This document shows positions 12,551 through 25,900 of a stretch of DNA of 64,000 nucleotides, piece after piece; the stretch's first letter is position 1; every line of letters begins with the position of its first letter. A model generated the notes under the pieces. The model was given only the letters and a program-made list of their open reading frames with translations. It searched no databases and was not told the DNA's origin. The position numbers and the translations under genes were made by a program. The stretch comes from Oasisia sp. SBJ-2009 (taxonomy: Eukaryota > Annelida > Polychaeta > Sabellida > Siboglinidae): positions 39,466,175 through 39,530,174 of the forward strand of contig OZ024862.1 of assembly GCA_964017155.1 (NCBI GenBank), written 5' to 3'.

Positions 12551-14627
12551 AGTCAATCTTCCTCCCACTTTCATTACCCCCGTGTCCATCTATGAACCCC
12601 TTCAGAGCACCGTGCACGGATTCCGGCCAGCTACGTGGTTGTAAATGATGACAACTGTAAGTTGTACCGTGTTAACTATATATAGATGTATAAACATGTA
12701 AACTATTACACATAACAATTTCTGGCAGTCAGCTTTAATTGACCCCACTCTCGGAGCCTAATTTGACCATAAATCCTTCTGGGTCCGCTGCTGAAATGGG
12801 GTCTTTAAACTGCGATATTCAAACATCCCTAAGTTATTATCATAATAGGAAGAACTGGCGAGTTTTTTTATTATGGACAATGCTTATTATGGATTGGTTT
12901 GCGTGAACCCTGCTAAACACAATAATATGGAAGGGCAGATAGATATGATGAATAATTGTACTGAAAGACCTTTGCTTGCATTTTTACCGCCAAACCGGGC
13001 GATTCGCTACAACCCCTTCGATGTCAGCCAAAGCTTGTCAACCGAGGAGTGAGGGACACGTGAAGGCACTGCAGGAGTGTGGAGTGCAGCCGTTGACGCA
13101 GTACTCCACGGTCGGCGCATCCACATTCCGAGGTAACTTTTCTCATTACCCTGTTGAAGTATTGACATTTATTCCCTCTTTTCGGTTTTGGTGTTATGTT
13201 TGTGTACTGTCTCATATAAAATATAAAAAAAAAAAAAAAATAATTATCGGTTATCTTTTAATTCCAGGTGCGTTCGCCGATGTAATTGCTGCGATAACGC
13301 CGACGAACCTGCTCCGACGAGTTGTCTTATAAAAAGTAAGGTTTTATATAAAAATTGTATTCATTTATTCCGGCAGAGGTATCCGGGGAGATTCGGGGGG
13401 CGTCATTTTCCAGAGGCGACAGCAGTAAACGTGACGAAAATATCTTGTTAAATGTTAAGGTAACGTCCCGGAATCGGAGGTGGGGTGGGTACCGGAGAGA
13501 CTGTCAATGGGAGGTCGCACACATTCAGATAGTGACGACTGCAGTGGACGTGACGATAGTTGGGCCTATGTTGTTAATTTCATTGAGATTATACTTTTAA
13601 TTTATTACGGCTGTGAATGTTTTATCGCTCGCTCAATGTTCAGTTTTGTTTTCGGAGCAAGCCGGAAGTCAACGTGACGATCGACCAATGAGGACAACTG
13701 GATCACCGACCCACGAACTGCGATCGTACCTCGTCGGCACCGACGGCTAGACGCGTTCACGGACCGACGGCCGTTGCGCGAAACGTCACTCGCTGTCGTC
13801 ACAACACAACACGCGTGCATCGGAACAATACGTGTCCGTCAGCGGTGATCAAAAACCGTTCGCTTCGGCCGGACTGCACAAAACGAACATCAGTCGAATA
13901 CGCGCTGACCAACTGACGTCAAGCGAGAAGTCCGCTGCTGGTAGCCTGATACCGCTGCCAGGTTGCGTAGACAAAATACACGTCTATCAAGAAACGCGTG
14001 CACATATAAAAACTTCCGGCCCTGACGAGAAAACTGGACATTTGCTACCATCTGTGACTGTGATCGGAAACCTGATAACTGTTTTATCAAAACATTAGAC
14101 TACAAAAAGAAAATGCGTTGCCATGGTGACAATAACGCTCGTTGACGCGAACAATGAGATCACGTGGACTATGATCGTTTCTACTCAGTTAATAAAGTTT
14201 ATGCTCCATTAACCATAGTGCCTAGTGCTTAGCTGCCTGCACCAGTTCACATCAGATATGGCCTGTCTATGTTAACCTGTACCTCCTCACATGAAGTTTT
14301 GTAATGTTGTAAGAGTAACTATTAATTTCCAGACGTTTGCTAGAAAAAGACACCACCCAGACTGTGATATATATACATATATAGTTAATACTTATTTACT
14401 GTCGCATGCCTCTTCGACAATTTCCACTGCTTTCGGGAAATCACCTAGATCTGTACAGAAACACATTTAGATGTTACATAACAAAATCTTAGTGTACGTA
14501 CACCCTGGTACTGTATTGCACCACGCAACATTAAGTATGGAAAACAAGGCACGTAAATACACGTGTGTACCGTTACGATAAATCTTCGAAACGTAATTTT
14601 ATGCAGGATAAAATAGTGGATTCACAT
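12551..14627. other. Spacer with CpG-rich stretch at about 13260-14170
   Basis: CpG is much more frequent at 13260-14170 than in flanking DNA. Several short open frames on both strands show no known domain. It could be a promoter region, a young insertion or an unmethylated island. No splice-consistent gene model could be built. Confidence 0.35.
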
Positions 14628-14919
14628 CGGACGGACGGACGGACGGACGGACGGACGGACGGACGGACGGACGGACGGACGGACGGACGGACGGACGGAC
14701 GGACGGACGGACGGACGGACGGACGGACGGACGGACGGACGGACGGACGGACGGACGGACGGACGGACGGACGGACGGACGGACGGACGGACGGACGGAC
14801 GGACGGACGGACGGACGGACGGACGGACGGACGGACGGACGGACGGACGGACGGACGGACGGACGGACGGACGGACGGACGGACGGACGGACGGACGGAC
14901 GGACGGACGGACGGACGGA
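14628..14919. repeat. Uninterrupted (CGGA)73 tetranucleotide microsatellite
   Basis: All 292 bases follow the CGGA period without a single interruption. Open frames through it (DGRTDGRT on the plus strand, RPSVRPSV on the minus) are by-products of the period. Confidence 0.98.
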
Positions 14920-15939
14920 GCTGTTACACACTCCACATGTATTTGAGCTTCCACCAGCCATGTCATCATAGAGGAAAGAAGTATAGAGGCGCCATCTAGC
15001 GGCGTCGAAGTAAGCAATGTAAACAAACGCACGTGTCAATATTCGGAGGCAGTTAAATATCATAATAAATATGTATCTGCCAACAATGCTTTATCGACCG
15101 TACGGTTTTAAATAATAAGAATAAAGCACATCATGTTTACCTTTTAGGGGAAATTGACACAAAACCTAACTACGAGCGGCCCCATTGTGCTACATAAAAC
15201 CTGTCTAATTTGAGCCATCGTCATGAATAAAAAAATTACATCATGTAAATGTGGACCACGTGTTCTGGTGCAGCTTGGGTAAAACAAAAAATATCAACAA
15301 ATAAATAATGATGGTAAACCTCATAAGGTATGATGTGCTCGGTAATGACATGTTTCAGCAAAAAAAAGCGTCCATAAAATGACGAAAAGATACGAATCAA
15401 TCATCATATGCAGTTTGTGTCAATTTGTTCAGTAATGCATCTTTTCTGTATTTTTTGTGCTAGAATTTTTGACGGTCCTGTACAAAGGTATTTGAAAATA
15501 TTATACCTCTTTATTATGAATTAAAAATTAAAGTTTTTTTTACTAAAATCTTGAAGTGTCATGTTTCAGTTGAGAGATTCACACTCAATAAAATATTGTC
15601 ATATCTTGGATGTGTAATCATGTGTAATTAAAAACAGAGGGAAGCAACACATTTAAAAAAACTTTTAAATCCGTTAATCTCAATGCAGTTTACATCAAAT
15701 ACTACATGTACGTACATGTATCTGTACTGAATCACAGTTACAAGGTATACTATTTTATACAACAGGTGGTCATGCTGGTGGTCAATACTGGTCATAACAA
15801 ATACATTTGATTGAATCTTATCAAACTACATAATATGCGTGCCCTGTATGGCATACGAACTTACCTAAATATTTATCGGATAACATAGAAAGAAAAAAAA
15901 AGGTGTCTAAAAACTATATTTCCAGGTTATCCGTACGAA

Positions 15940-16181
15940 AATATCCTGCAGATTGTAAACAGGTCTACCGACGTTGCACCGCAGACGCGATGAATTGTGT
16001 AGAGTGTATTTCGCTAAAATGAAGAGTAGTGATCACAAACTGAATGCGTTATTACCAAATTGTCGAAGTGTGCCATATGCCTTGAGGTTGTGTAACAAGT
16101 TACCTATCCCAAGGGTAAAAACTAATCGCTACAAAAATTCCTTAATTCCGTGGTGTTTAGAGCATTTTCAGATCGGCTAGT
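15940..16181 (+). pseudogene. 3' end of a CR1/L2/Jockey-like LINE reverse transcriptase ORF
   Basis: The frame at 15974-16180 reads HRRRDELCRVYFAKMKSS, then LNALLPNCRSVPYALR and IPRVKTNRYKNSLIPWCLEH before the stop. This is the usual C-terminal pattern of LINE ORF2 proteins (RR..L, LLP, PY.LR, TDRFKNSFIP). Only the last ~70 residues remain. The stop is followed by AT-rich TTAATTAATTAA sequence. Confidence 0.65.
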
Positions 16182-16708
16182 AATGGACATGTATTTTAAT
16201 TTGATTTAATTAATTAATTAATTAATTTTATAACAATGTTGATGGAAAATATATTTTACTGTATATGTCTTAAATTTATTATGTAGGTTTCATATGATGA
16301 TTTAAATTTTTAACAAGATATGCTAACATTGTACATTAATATGATATTGTATGGAATTGTTGATTTTAGTATGAATCGAGGGCGTACGTGCGATGTAGAT
16401 GGATGATGGCCGACGTCGCGGCAATGGAAGAAATTGACAGTAAAAATATGGTGTTAAACGAATCGACGTCCAGTGTTGGTGGAACTACTGAAAATAACGA
16501 TCGGCGTTTAGTTCTCTTATCAAATTTAGATATACGCATTGTCCCTGACGTCTTTGTAACAGTGCCGTTCGACAAGGCGCACTCAAACAACGACGGCGCA
16601 GCAACATAAAGATCCGTCTCATCATCCGAAAGCACCATTTGTAATAAATCACGATTAAAACGTAGAACTAATCATGTCACTCAATGTGTCAAGTACGTTG
16701 CAGCTTAG

Positions 16709-16791
16709 AAATCCACGTTAGTCGCTAGAGGCGCTGATACGCAACTACACCCTACTTGCGTATCAGCGCCTCTATCGACTAACGTGGATTT
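16709..16791. repeat. 36-bp inverted repeat with 11-nt loop (strong hairpin)
   Basis: Arms 16709-16744 and 16756-16791 are complementary at 35 of 36 positions, around AAATCCACGTTAGTCG and GAGGCGCTGATACGCAA. The loop is CTACACCCTAC. It may be a very small foldback element or a hairpin RNA source. Confidence 0.9.
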
Positions 16792-16983
16792 TTTGCACGT
16801 TTTTGTGTGGAACGCTTGTTTAAATCATCCTTTTCGTATATGTGAAGGGTAAGCTATATTGCCTGTGCAGGCGCGTATAGCCAGCGGTAGTTTGTATTTG
16901 TGGGCATGCCGTATGTATGGTCAATAGACAGAACAGCATGCCGTATGTCTGTGTGGTCAAAATAAGCAAATTATACTTTAGGC

Positions 16984-17181
16984 TTGAAAGTACTATTTCA
17001 CTCAAAGCCTTGCCAAAGGCAAAGGATAGTAAACGATTGGAATAGACTTCCGGGAAGTGCTTTTATGTCCGCAAGCGTCAACCAATTTAAGGGTCACATT
17101 GACAAGTATCTGCGAAATAGGGCGGAGGATTACACGAGTCGGCGATTGACTCTCTTCCTCGTCAACTCCTCGACTACGTAG
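16984..17181 (+). pseudogene. C-terminal fragment of a non-LTR retrotransposon ORF
   Basis: The frame contains RIVNDWNRLPGSAFMSASVN followed by QFKGHIDKYL. The pattern R.VN.WN.LP..........FK..LDK is typical of the end of CR1-type LINE reverse transcriptase proteins. The remainder of the element is not recognisable. Confidence 0.6.
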
Positions 17182-17319
17182 TAGAAAAGGATTCAAGGTA
17201 AATTCAATAGACAGAGTCACAGAACAGCATCCATATGTGTGGTCAATAGACAGAACAGCCAAAACAGCGCCGTCTTGGCACTGAATTAGATCGAACGTCC
17301 CGCGACGTTTCATCGACTG

Positions 17320-17425
17320 TAAACACGGGCGTCGATCGGTGGGGGACGGGGGGGACGCGTCCCCCCACTTTTCAGGGCGGGGGACAGCATAGGAATTGTC
17401 CCCCCCACTTTTCAGTTCAGAAAAA
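17320..17425. repeat. Copy of a dispersed GTCCCCCCACTTTT repeat
   Basis: The sequence GGGCGTCGATCGGTGGGGGAC followed by GTCCCCCCACTTTT recurs in inverted orientation at 19083-19127 and in a related form at 18032-18062. These look like ends of a dispersed element of about 1.8 kb or separate copies of one family. Confidence 0.5.
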
Positions 17426-18404
17426 TTGCGAGGCATATAGCCTGACTCAACACTCCTCTCTCTTAAATGCCGCTACATAGGACTAGCTAGACAATAAACT
17501 CGCGATATGAAGTTCAGCAAAGTTATTTATCGCAAATTAACACGAGGCAAACAAGTTTTGAGGCATGTTTTGCTGTCAGTGCGCCATAATCCGTGATAGT
17601 TATTTAAACAAACGTAATACTTTAATGTATTGAAAGAAATTTTAGACAACTCTTCACTGTAATCATCATAGGAGAGTTATCGAACAGCACGTGGCATTTA
17701 TACCAAAAAGGCTTTGTTATTTCGCTGCACATTGATGATTTTAAATATGTCGCGCAGAAAGGCCAATCGGAAAGTTTATAACTCCCGGATATATTTAAGC
17801 CGCTGCCGGGCTCTATCAACCTTGTGTTGATATTATTAATAGGCTCTAGCCATCAAACACATTTTTAATGATGACATTTGTGTTGCACTTTCACCCCTCC
17901 CCTGCTTGATGCTTATCGCCTACGACAGAAGCGGCGGATTCCTGCACTTTGTGTATCAGATTCACATTTGAGTGATGACAAATTTCTTTGCCAACATGTT
18001 GGATTGGGAAGTTCTACACAGGCACAGCATTGGTGTCGATCAGTGGGGGACGAAGGGGACGCTGACCACCCAACGGCCTGGGGGGTCAGCATAGGAAATG
18101 TCCTCATACTTGTTCAGTTCATAAAACAAATTTATAGGCATGTATAGTGAGACTGATCTCTCCCTTCTCTTAAAAACCCTACATCGGTCTAGTAGTAACA
18201 TTAATAATAAGAACTGAACTTCCGACTTCCTAGTGGAAAATCACTATTTAAATTGCTTGGTTGGCAGCAGCCCGCAACTTGATCTAAGTCCAGTAAATAT
18301 TTCTTTGCCAAAAGGTGGGATTGGGAAGTCCTACACAGGCACCCCTGTACTCTCTGCATCTTGTCACTCTATGAATCAGGCAAGCAGTGTTGGGTCCAAA
18401 GCAT

Positions 18405-18770
18405 AGCTTTATGTAGAGACCCGTCCACCCGTCATTTGGTCGGGTAAAAACGAATATGGACGGGTAGAAATATGGGTGGACGGGTAGAAATATGGGTGGA
18501 CGGGTAGAAATATGGGTGGACGGGTAGAAATATGGGTGGACGGAGTAAAAGGAGCAAAAAAGTCTTCCAAAACCATAGATATCGTTAGTTATGCCTTCCT
18601 TGAAAGTGAGTGTAAATGGTGTCATATGTGTGTTTTTAGCCCATTTCAGGTCATCAGGCACATTTGAAAGTTTGTAGACTAGCTTAACAGTTAACATCGT
18701 GTGTCCACCAAAACATGTGTGACTGGCAATAAGTGTATCCTGCATAAAGCCCTGGTCCAAAGTCTACCCC
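18405..18770. repeat. Dispersed repeat family, copy 1, with internal 20-bp tandem repeat
   Basis: It opens with CCGTCCACCCGTCATTTGG, includes four copies of a 20-bp unit (GGGTAGAAATATGGGTGGAC, 18458-18543), and continues with a 180-bp segment that recurs at 24600-24772 at roughly 85% identity by eye. A third, more decayed copy begins at 56845. Confidence 0.8.
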
Positions 18771-18934
18771 CAAATATTCAGTGATTGGGGTAGGCCATGG
18801 CCCCTCTTCAAATATATGTTGTCAACATAACTATTATAAATAGCATCACATAAAGGTGTTTTTAGTTTTGAATTAGCACCAGACCAACAATGAATTATAT
18901 TTTATAAAAAAAAAATACTTATGTGTATTTCAGC

Positions 18935-19080
18935 TCATATATATATATATATAACATATTATAATATATATTATGACATATAATATATATATATGTATAT
19001 ATATATATATGATGTCATATAATATATTACAATATGTTATATATATATATATATTATGCATACATATATGTATATATAAA
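18935..19080. repeat. AT-rich (TA)n tract with imperfect palindromes
   Basis: The tract is almost only A and T, with mirrored ATATAACATATTATAATATA-type blocks that could form a cruciform. Similar TA tracts lie at 22010-22058, 23360-23450, 47760-47820 and 56230-56330. Confidence 0.8.
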
Positions 19081-19125
19081 TTGGTCCCCCGTCCCCCCAC
19101 TTTTAAAACCGGATCGACGCCCCTG

Positions 19126-19412
19126 ACTGTAAATATACATTAATGTAGACATTATGCTTTCATATTGACCAACATGTTATACGATATCAATATAACTATG
19201 TGTGAAGACGTAGCAGTCTCGTGTGCTGCATACGGCGAGCTGTAGATGATTTTAAACATCCTTTCCGGCGTCGAGCCAGTACACCTGTAGACTATTCTAG
19301 TCGGGCCACCACGCGACGTTCCATCGGCTGTAAATGTACATTAATGTACATATTATGCCTTCACATTGTCGGACATGTCAGACGGTATCCACATTTAGCT
19401 ATGTGTAAGGCT
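19126..19412. repeat. Direct duplication of about 90 bp, about 200 bp apart
   Basis: The segment CTGTAAATATACATTAATGT to AACTATGTGTGAAG (19130-19207) recurs at 19329-19410 with modest divergence. It lies upstream of the CoA-transferase gene and could be promoter-proximal or part of a repeat. Confidence 0.6.
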
Positions 19413-19958
19413 TCTCAAAGACAAAATGTTCCGCAAAACCGTGCCGCATTTTACACACGTCAAGAATACGTAAAAGGCGGCACAAAGACCCTAGTTGCGT
19501 TAGAGCGCCCTCGGTCGGATTAGTTATTGCTTACGTTATCCAAATTTTGCAACCTTTGGCTTCGACTTTGCCATGCTAACAATGCTGATAACGGTTATAA
19601 AATATTAGAACCACATTAATAATAAATGTTGTATGACATCTCATAAATCAAACAATCCTGCATGCAGTTTGTAACTTTCACGACAATGTCAATGCCATGG
19701 TGAGTTGTATTTGTCGTAGAAACATTCGTTGCAATGTCTGAGTATTCCGCGTGTTTTCTGACAATTTTGATGTAATTTGCTACGTAACAAGACCAGCATC
19801 TTTCTCACCGTGTGCGCTGAAACGCGGCGTGAGCTACCAGCTGAGTAAACAGCCTGTGCCTGTTCTATTATTAGCTCAGCTGATAGTTCTCGTGTGCGTC
19901 GGGCTTTAGCGAGACCCGTGGCGAGACTAGGCTAGGCGCATGCTAAATTTAGAACAAA

Positions 19959-22900
19959 ATGGCTTCGACCTTGACTCGTCTGGGAGCTGGTATTTTATCA
20001 AAATTTGGAAGATCTCTAGCAACACCTACAAGATTGCAGAGCCGACCTTACTACTTATACTCACCGGAACCATTTCATCCTATCCCTGACAAACAGCCAC
20101 AATGCATGACAGCCGACGAAGCGGTTACAGTTGTCACTTCAGGTAACTCGATGGTGCAAAAACGAGAATCGAGATCAGTCTGGCCCTGATGTGTTTACAT
20201 GATTTTCGTTTCCTATTGAGTGATTATGTGTGTATAGTGTATTTCAAGTTTAAATATTTATGATGTCCGCATGGTCGTGCCTGTTGTTAATTACGATGGT
20301 AGTTGTCATGTAAAACTAAAATTATTAATAAATCGTAATCCTCGTTCTAACCGTCTAAGACTAAGACTAGTAAATCAATCTAATAATAGAACTCAGTCCA
20401 GGGCCTGATTACCCCTGGATCCTGGGCCTGTCTAAGAGTATAACCCGTGTTAGGTTGTATGGAGGTCAGTCCATTAAACAAATATTTCTTTTATGATTTC
20501 CCCCTGAAAGCAGTAACTATTAGAAGTAACCAGGTACTTGTTTCATGTTTCTAAGTGAGCACAAATGCAGCTGTTCAGAAGTTAGAATTTTATTAGAAAT
20601 ACTCACAGGGGTAGAACTACTCACTAATCTGCTAGTCCGTACACTAATAAAGATATGGACGGACTAGTAAACTTGCCTAATAACTAGTCCAGTTGTCTAG
20701 TAAATGTCAGTGTGTCATCACCCCACCCTACAGTAGTCAATCAAGTGTTTGTGTCACAGTGACCCTAACCCTAACCCATCCACAGGCTGGGGGAATGTAA
20801 CTGAATCCAGTGCCAGTGAGCTACTGGCTACAACAGCTTCATTTACTGATAAATGACATTTTCTTAGGCATTGCCAGTGGACACCAGCTGAACTTGTCTG
20901 GGCATTATTATTTGTAAGATTAATTCTTTGATGTCTATAATTTTCTAGTGTTGTATTTTTATTTTCATTAATACAGTCCAGTAGAGCAGTTTTCATAACG
21001 CCGTAATGTGAGGTAAATTTCTAAAATGATTATGGAAAATTCATAATGGTAGGGTGGTACTACGGGGCAATGAGTGCAATTTTCAATAGCATAGTTTTTT
21101 AATACCTAGATCATATCTTTATTTTTTCATTATTTGAAATACTTTTGATATTTCTGTATTATTTCTTTGTTATCTTTATGAAAAGTGTATTGTTAGTTTA
21201 CTGGGGTTGCAATGTATGCTGTTTTTTAGATTGAAATAAAATTGTAGTGACTTAAATTTGGATTGTTTTTATATATTGGCGGACTAGTATACCTTTTGGC
21301 AGACTAGTAAACTTTTGACTTTACTAGTCCCGCTGTCTAGTAAAAGTTCTACCCCTGACTCGCGTCAGTCACGTTACTTTTATTGGGTTTTCAGCACATC
21401 ATATCTCAGAACTTTATTAATCAATCTAAAACATTGAAAGCATATAGTTACGTGCGGTTACAGTCTACAACACCACATGTGCAGTTATTCAAAATGTTAG
21501 ATTTTCTAGTTCTCACATACAATTAATTTAGCACCCCTAGCCCCTGTCTAAGTAGCGGGAGGCGGATGATTCAGCCCAAAATACATTGGGCCGAATTGTC
21601 ATTTTCTGCAATCGTTGAAGTTTGGCCAGCTTGTGTTCGCATGGGCTGAATCATCCGTCCTGATGTTGAGAGATACCCCGTGCATCATTATTCTGGAAAT
21701 TTTGTGATCTGCTTCAACTTACTTGCATATTCTTTGCCGACCCTTTGCTTATTATTCAGTAAATTCGGGCTTTGCGTATTATTAATTTTTTTTTATTTGA
21801 TTAATATTCGGGAAATTTTGTGTGTCATTTCATTGCGTATTATAGATAATAGATATTAATATTATTATTTGACTATTTTTTATTACATCGCAAACAATAC
21901 ATATGTGGTAAGATCTAACAACATCTTCAATTAGGTACCCAAGCCATGCAGAGGAATTAATTAAATTATAATGGGCACAAATGTAATACATACATTTGTA
22001 AATTGTAATATATGTATATATATATATAATTATATATACATATAATTATATATATATATAGCAGTCAGAGCTGTAACAAGTACATTTATTTTGTACTTGA
22101 GTAAAAGTAAAAGTAACTCTAGAAAAAGCTACTCAAGTAAAAGTAAAAGTACTTCTAAAAAATGTACTTGAAGTACAGGTAAAAAGTAAAACTTTGTACT
22201 TGAAGTAAACACAAAAGTACTTTTCTCCTGAAACTATTTATCAATGTTGTGAATAAAACAAAACATTCACAATTACAATTTAGTGTGTACACGCTATAAT
22301 GATGCAAACAACACTGCGTAGGCGAACTAGGCCTACAAGCTGTAAGTACACCATGCTTTATTAATAATAGGCCTACAGCAACCATTGTATTCATAAGTTG
22401 AACTAGTATATAGTAATTCACGTTATCATACGGGTGTTATATATTTCTTAAAAATGTCATATCATAGATAGTCATAGACGGACGTATGATAGTTATAGAT
22501 GGACGTATGATGAATTGAATCCTGTGTTAGCCTACTTGAAGGAGACAATCGGTTTAGATGAATGGTTATAATAACGTGTCTTAAAATATGTCTTCGTTTG
22601 TAATAATTACTAATTATAACATTTATAAAATACTTTAGTTTAATTAAACAGTTACACACACTGATCTATATTAAAACTAGATAGAGATTATAAAGATGTG
22701 GTTCCACAAGACCGACAGGTGTGCGGTTGGCGATAACGGGGAGTTTTCAATATCTACAGCATGTGCAGTTCACAGCGAACATCTAAAGCTAATAAACTGT
22801 ATCAACAATATGCAAGACACAAGGAGACAAATACGGCAGCTGTTTTTTATGTCTACTCAATGCAAGGCTTTAAATAATCTAAGGGCCAATGCCATTTATG

Positions 22901-25900
22901 GGCATTGTTGTCTTAGTGGCTGAGTCAGGAAGTCTTGCACTGCAGTGATAATACCCAGTTCAGGCACAGTGGCTTCAGCACCTGACCCCAGATTGCAATT
23001 ATCTCACAGGCTACATCAGGTGACAAAGCAAATCGTTTGTTCAACTGATGTAAAAGTCTGGCCAGTCCAGGACACTTAACATGTCTGTTTGTTGTATGTT
23101 CCTGCTAATATTTGTAAATGAATCTATGGCTATGCTAACTGCAGACATTGCCTTGCTTCCGACAGGAGCTTTCAAGACATTCGCAAATTTAAAAAGAAAT
23201 TATGAGTACTTCACTACATTTAGAAAAAGTACACATATTTGTACTTCGTTACAAGTAAAAGTACTTCCAAAAAAATGTACTTCGTTACTCAAGAAAAGTA
23301 AACTTTTCTACTTAAGTAAAGTAACGAAGTAAAAGTACTTTGTTACATTACGGCTCTGATAGCAGTGTATATTATACATAATACACTATATATATTATAT
23401 ATATATATACCTGTCCATATATATATATAATATATATATATGTGTACAATTTTATACATAAATATGGTAATGCCTATCATCATACAAATGACATATAGCT
23501 CATCATACTACATTATTACATTAATGTGTTACTATATTATACATTACACATTAAACAAGAAACCCATAAACAACCACGTTTAGAGTGCTCTGCGTATATG
23601 CGGCGGTTTCCCTGACAGCAAACTGTGGGCCGAATTGTCCATCTTTAGATTTCCACTGCTTGTGTGCAGAGTCTGAGTAGGTCTAAGTGGGCTGAATTAT
23701 CCTGGGCTGAATCGCCCGTCGTGGTGGGCCAAATCTGTTTTGGGCCGAATCATCCGGGACCCTGAGTAGCCCCCCCCCCCCCGGGAACTGCTAGGACTAA
23801 CCAGGGGGCTAGAGTAATTACCTATCCTATTGTCAACACTAACTGGCTCTTCCAGTCAGTGCACATTCAAAGATTGTCAGACTGCTATGATTGGAGGGAT
23901 TTCAACCATAACACCTCTTTCATTTGTCAATGAAATTGTCCATGTTGTGTGTCACACTGGTGACATTACTGTATTCCATGGTTGCACTGCATGTAATCCA
24001 GTCCAAGTGAGTTTTGCTCACCTCACACCAGTTAATGCAGAGGATTTACTTCTTAGAAGTTAAAATAGTGAGCTTTCCAAACCAGACAATTAATGTGTGA
24101 AAGTCATATAGAGCTTTGAATGAATAACTCACCTACAACTAGAAGTATTTATTATATAAAGAGGGGTTGGGTTAAACTGACAGCACACTGAAGGGAGGGG
24201 GAGGGGTAGTAATGGTAGTAATGTGTATACGTGGAGATACGGCTCTTTACAAATGCTTGTTATAATAATGACAGTAGTAGCGGCTGCCAACATTACAAAA
24301 CAAAAATACATTAAAAAATTGCTTCAACTTTTCCACAAAAGCACCTAACTATTTGTTTAGGTGTGAATGTATTTACATTCATTACCTACTCTGCTGGCTA
24401 CTCAGGTAAGAAAACCTATCCAGCTATGATTATCTGGTACTACTGATGTACTTTTTGTCCCTAAAGTCAATATCAATATTGGGTCTAGGCTTTTTCTGTC
24501 CACCCGTCATTTGGACAGGTATAAACGAATATGGACGGGTAGAAATATAGGTGGACGGGTGATGGACGGGTAAAAAAGGAGGATAAAAAGGTCTTACAAA
24601 ACCATAAATATTGTTAGTGAGTGAGTGTAAATGGTGCCATATGTGTATTTGTAGTCCATTTCAGGTCATCAGGCATATTTGAAACTTTGTAAACTGGCAT
24701 AACAGTTAACATCCATGTGTACACCAAAACATGTGTGCCTGGCAATAATTTGATCCTGCATAAAACCATTGAGTGATTGTATGTGTTGCTGCTTGGAAGG
24801 GATGCGGATCTTCGTCCATGGTTGTTGTGATTGCATGTGTTGCTGCTTCGAAGGGATGCGGATCTACGTCCATGGTTGTGGTGATGTTGTGATTGTATGT
24901 GTTGCTGCTTTGAAGGGATGCGGATCTACGTCCACGGATGTGCTGCGACTCCCATCCCACTGTTGGATGCACTGGCTCGCTATGGCAAGGCAGCAAAGCT
25001 TCACAATGTCGAGTTGATACACATCCACACAGAGGGGCCTGGCATCCTGGCTCAGCCCGAGTATGATGGTGGGTGTCTGAGGTGCCTTTCAACAACTGTT
25101 TAACAAGTAGCTAATTTATATTCTAACACTTCTAAAGTGTATATCATTGTTCTGATATAATATGTGATCAGATGCACTAAATGGCATGTTTAGGCATGTA
25201 GCGCGAGTATAATTTATGATGAATAGAGGAAAATATGATGTGTTTATCCCACTCGATAATACCTTTTGGAGATATGTAGTTTTGCTTTTGGGTCATTCCT
25301 TGTAAAATCAATAACTTTTAGGCCATTTTTACATAAATAAAAACAGAAAAAATCATTGGCGTGTTACACAAGTCAGGCCAGTCAAATGGATTATCTCATT
25401 ATCAAGTAACCCGTTAACACTAATTTGTTCACCAAAATGTGGTTAGCTTATGTCTTAGAATAATATATTATATATAATTATATAAAATATAATTATAAAA
25501 CAAGTTATCTACATAATTTTATATATTATGGAATAGCTTAAACACACAGATTTTTATGAAAAGTCATGCGAATCACGAATGGAATAGCAGAGTACAGTGA
25601 TGTTATGTAAGTACCGTAAACAACAGCCAGAACTGTTTGTCATTGCTGGTGTTTTCAGGAATATTTCGCTGCAACAATCTCTTCATTGGTGCCAACTGCC
25701 GTGAAGCGGTGAATGCTGGAAGAGCTGATTTTACGCCAATATTTCTGAGTGAAATCCCCAACTTGTTCCGACGTAGGATCTGGCAGCTCGACATAGCGCT
25801 GATCCAAGTGAGTCCGCCCGACAACCATGGCTTCTGTACGCTGGGACCGAGTGTCGACTGTACTCGGGCGGCCATTCAGAATGCCAAGTACATCATTGGT

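Noticed and set aside
14565..15063. Frames of DGRT and RPSV repeats on both strands
   Set aside because: They arise from the (CGGA)n microsatellite.
16388..16638. Overlapping frames of 73 and 90 codons on opposite strands
   Set aside because: Neither has a recognised domain, splice context or flanking exon; they lie between LINE fragments.
20759..20780. CCCTAACCCTAACCC telomere-like motif
   Set aside because: Only two and a half units are present inside a transposon; this is too short to be an interstitial telomere tract.
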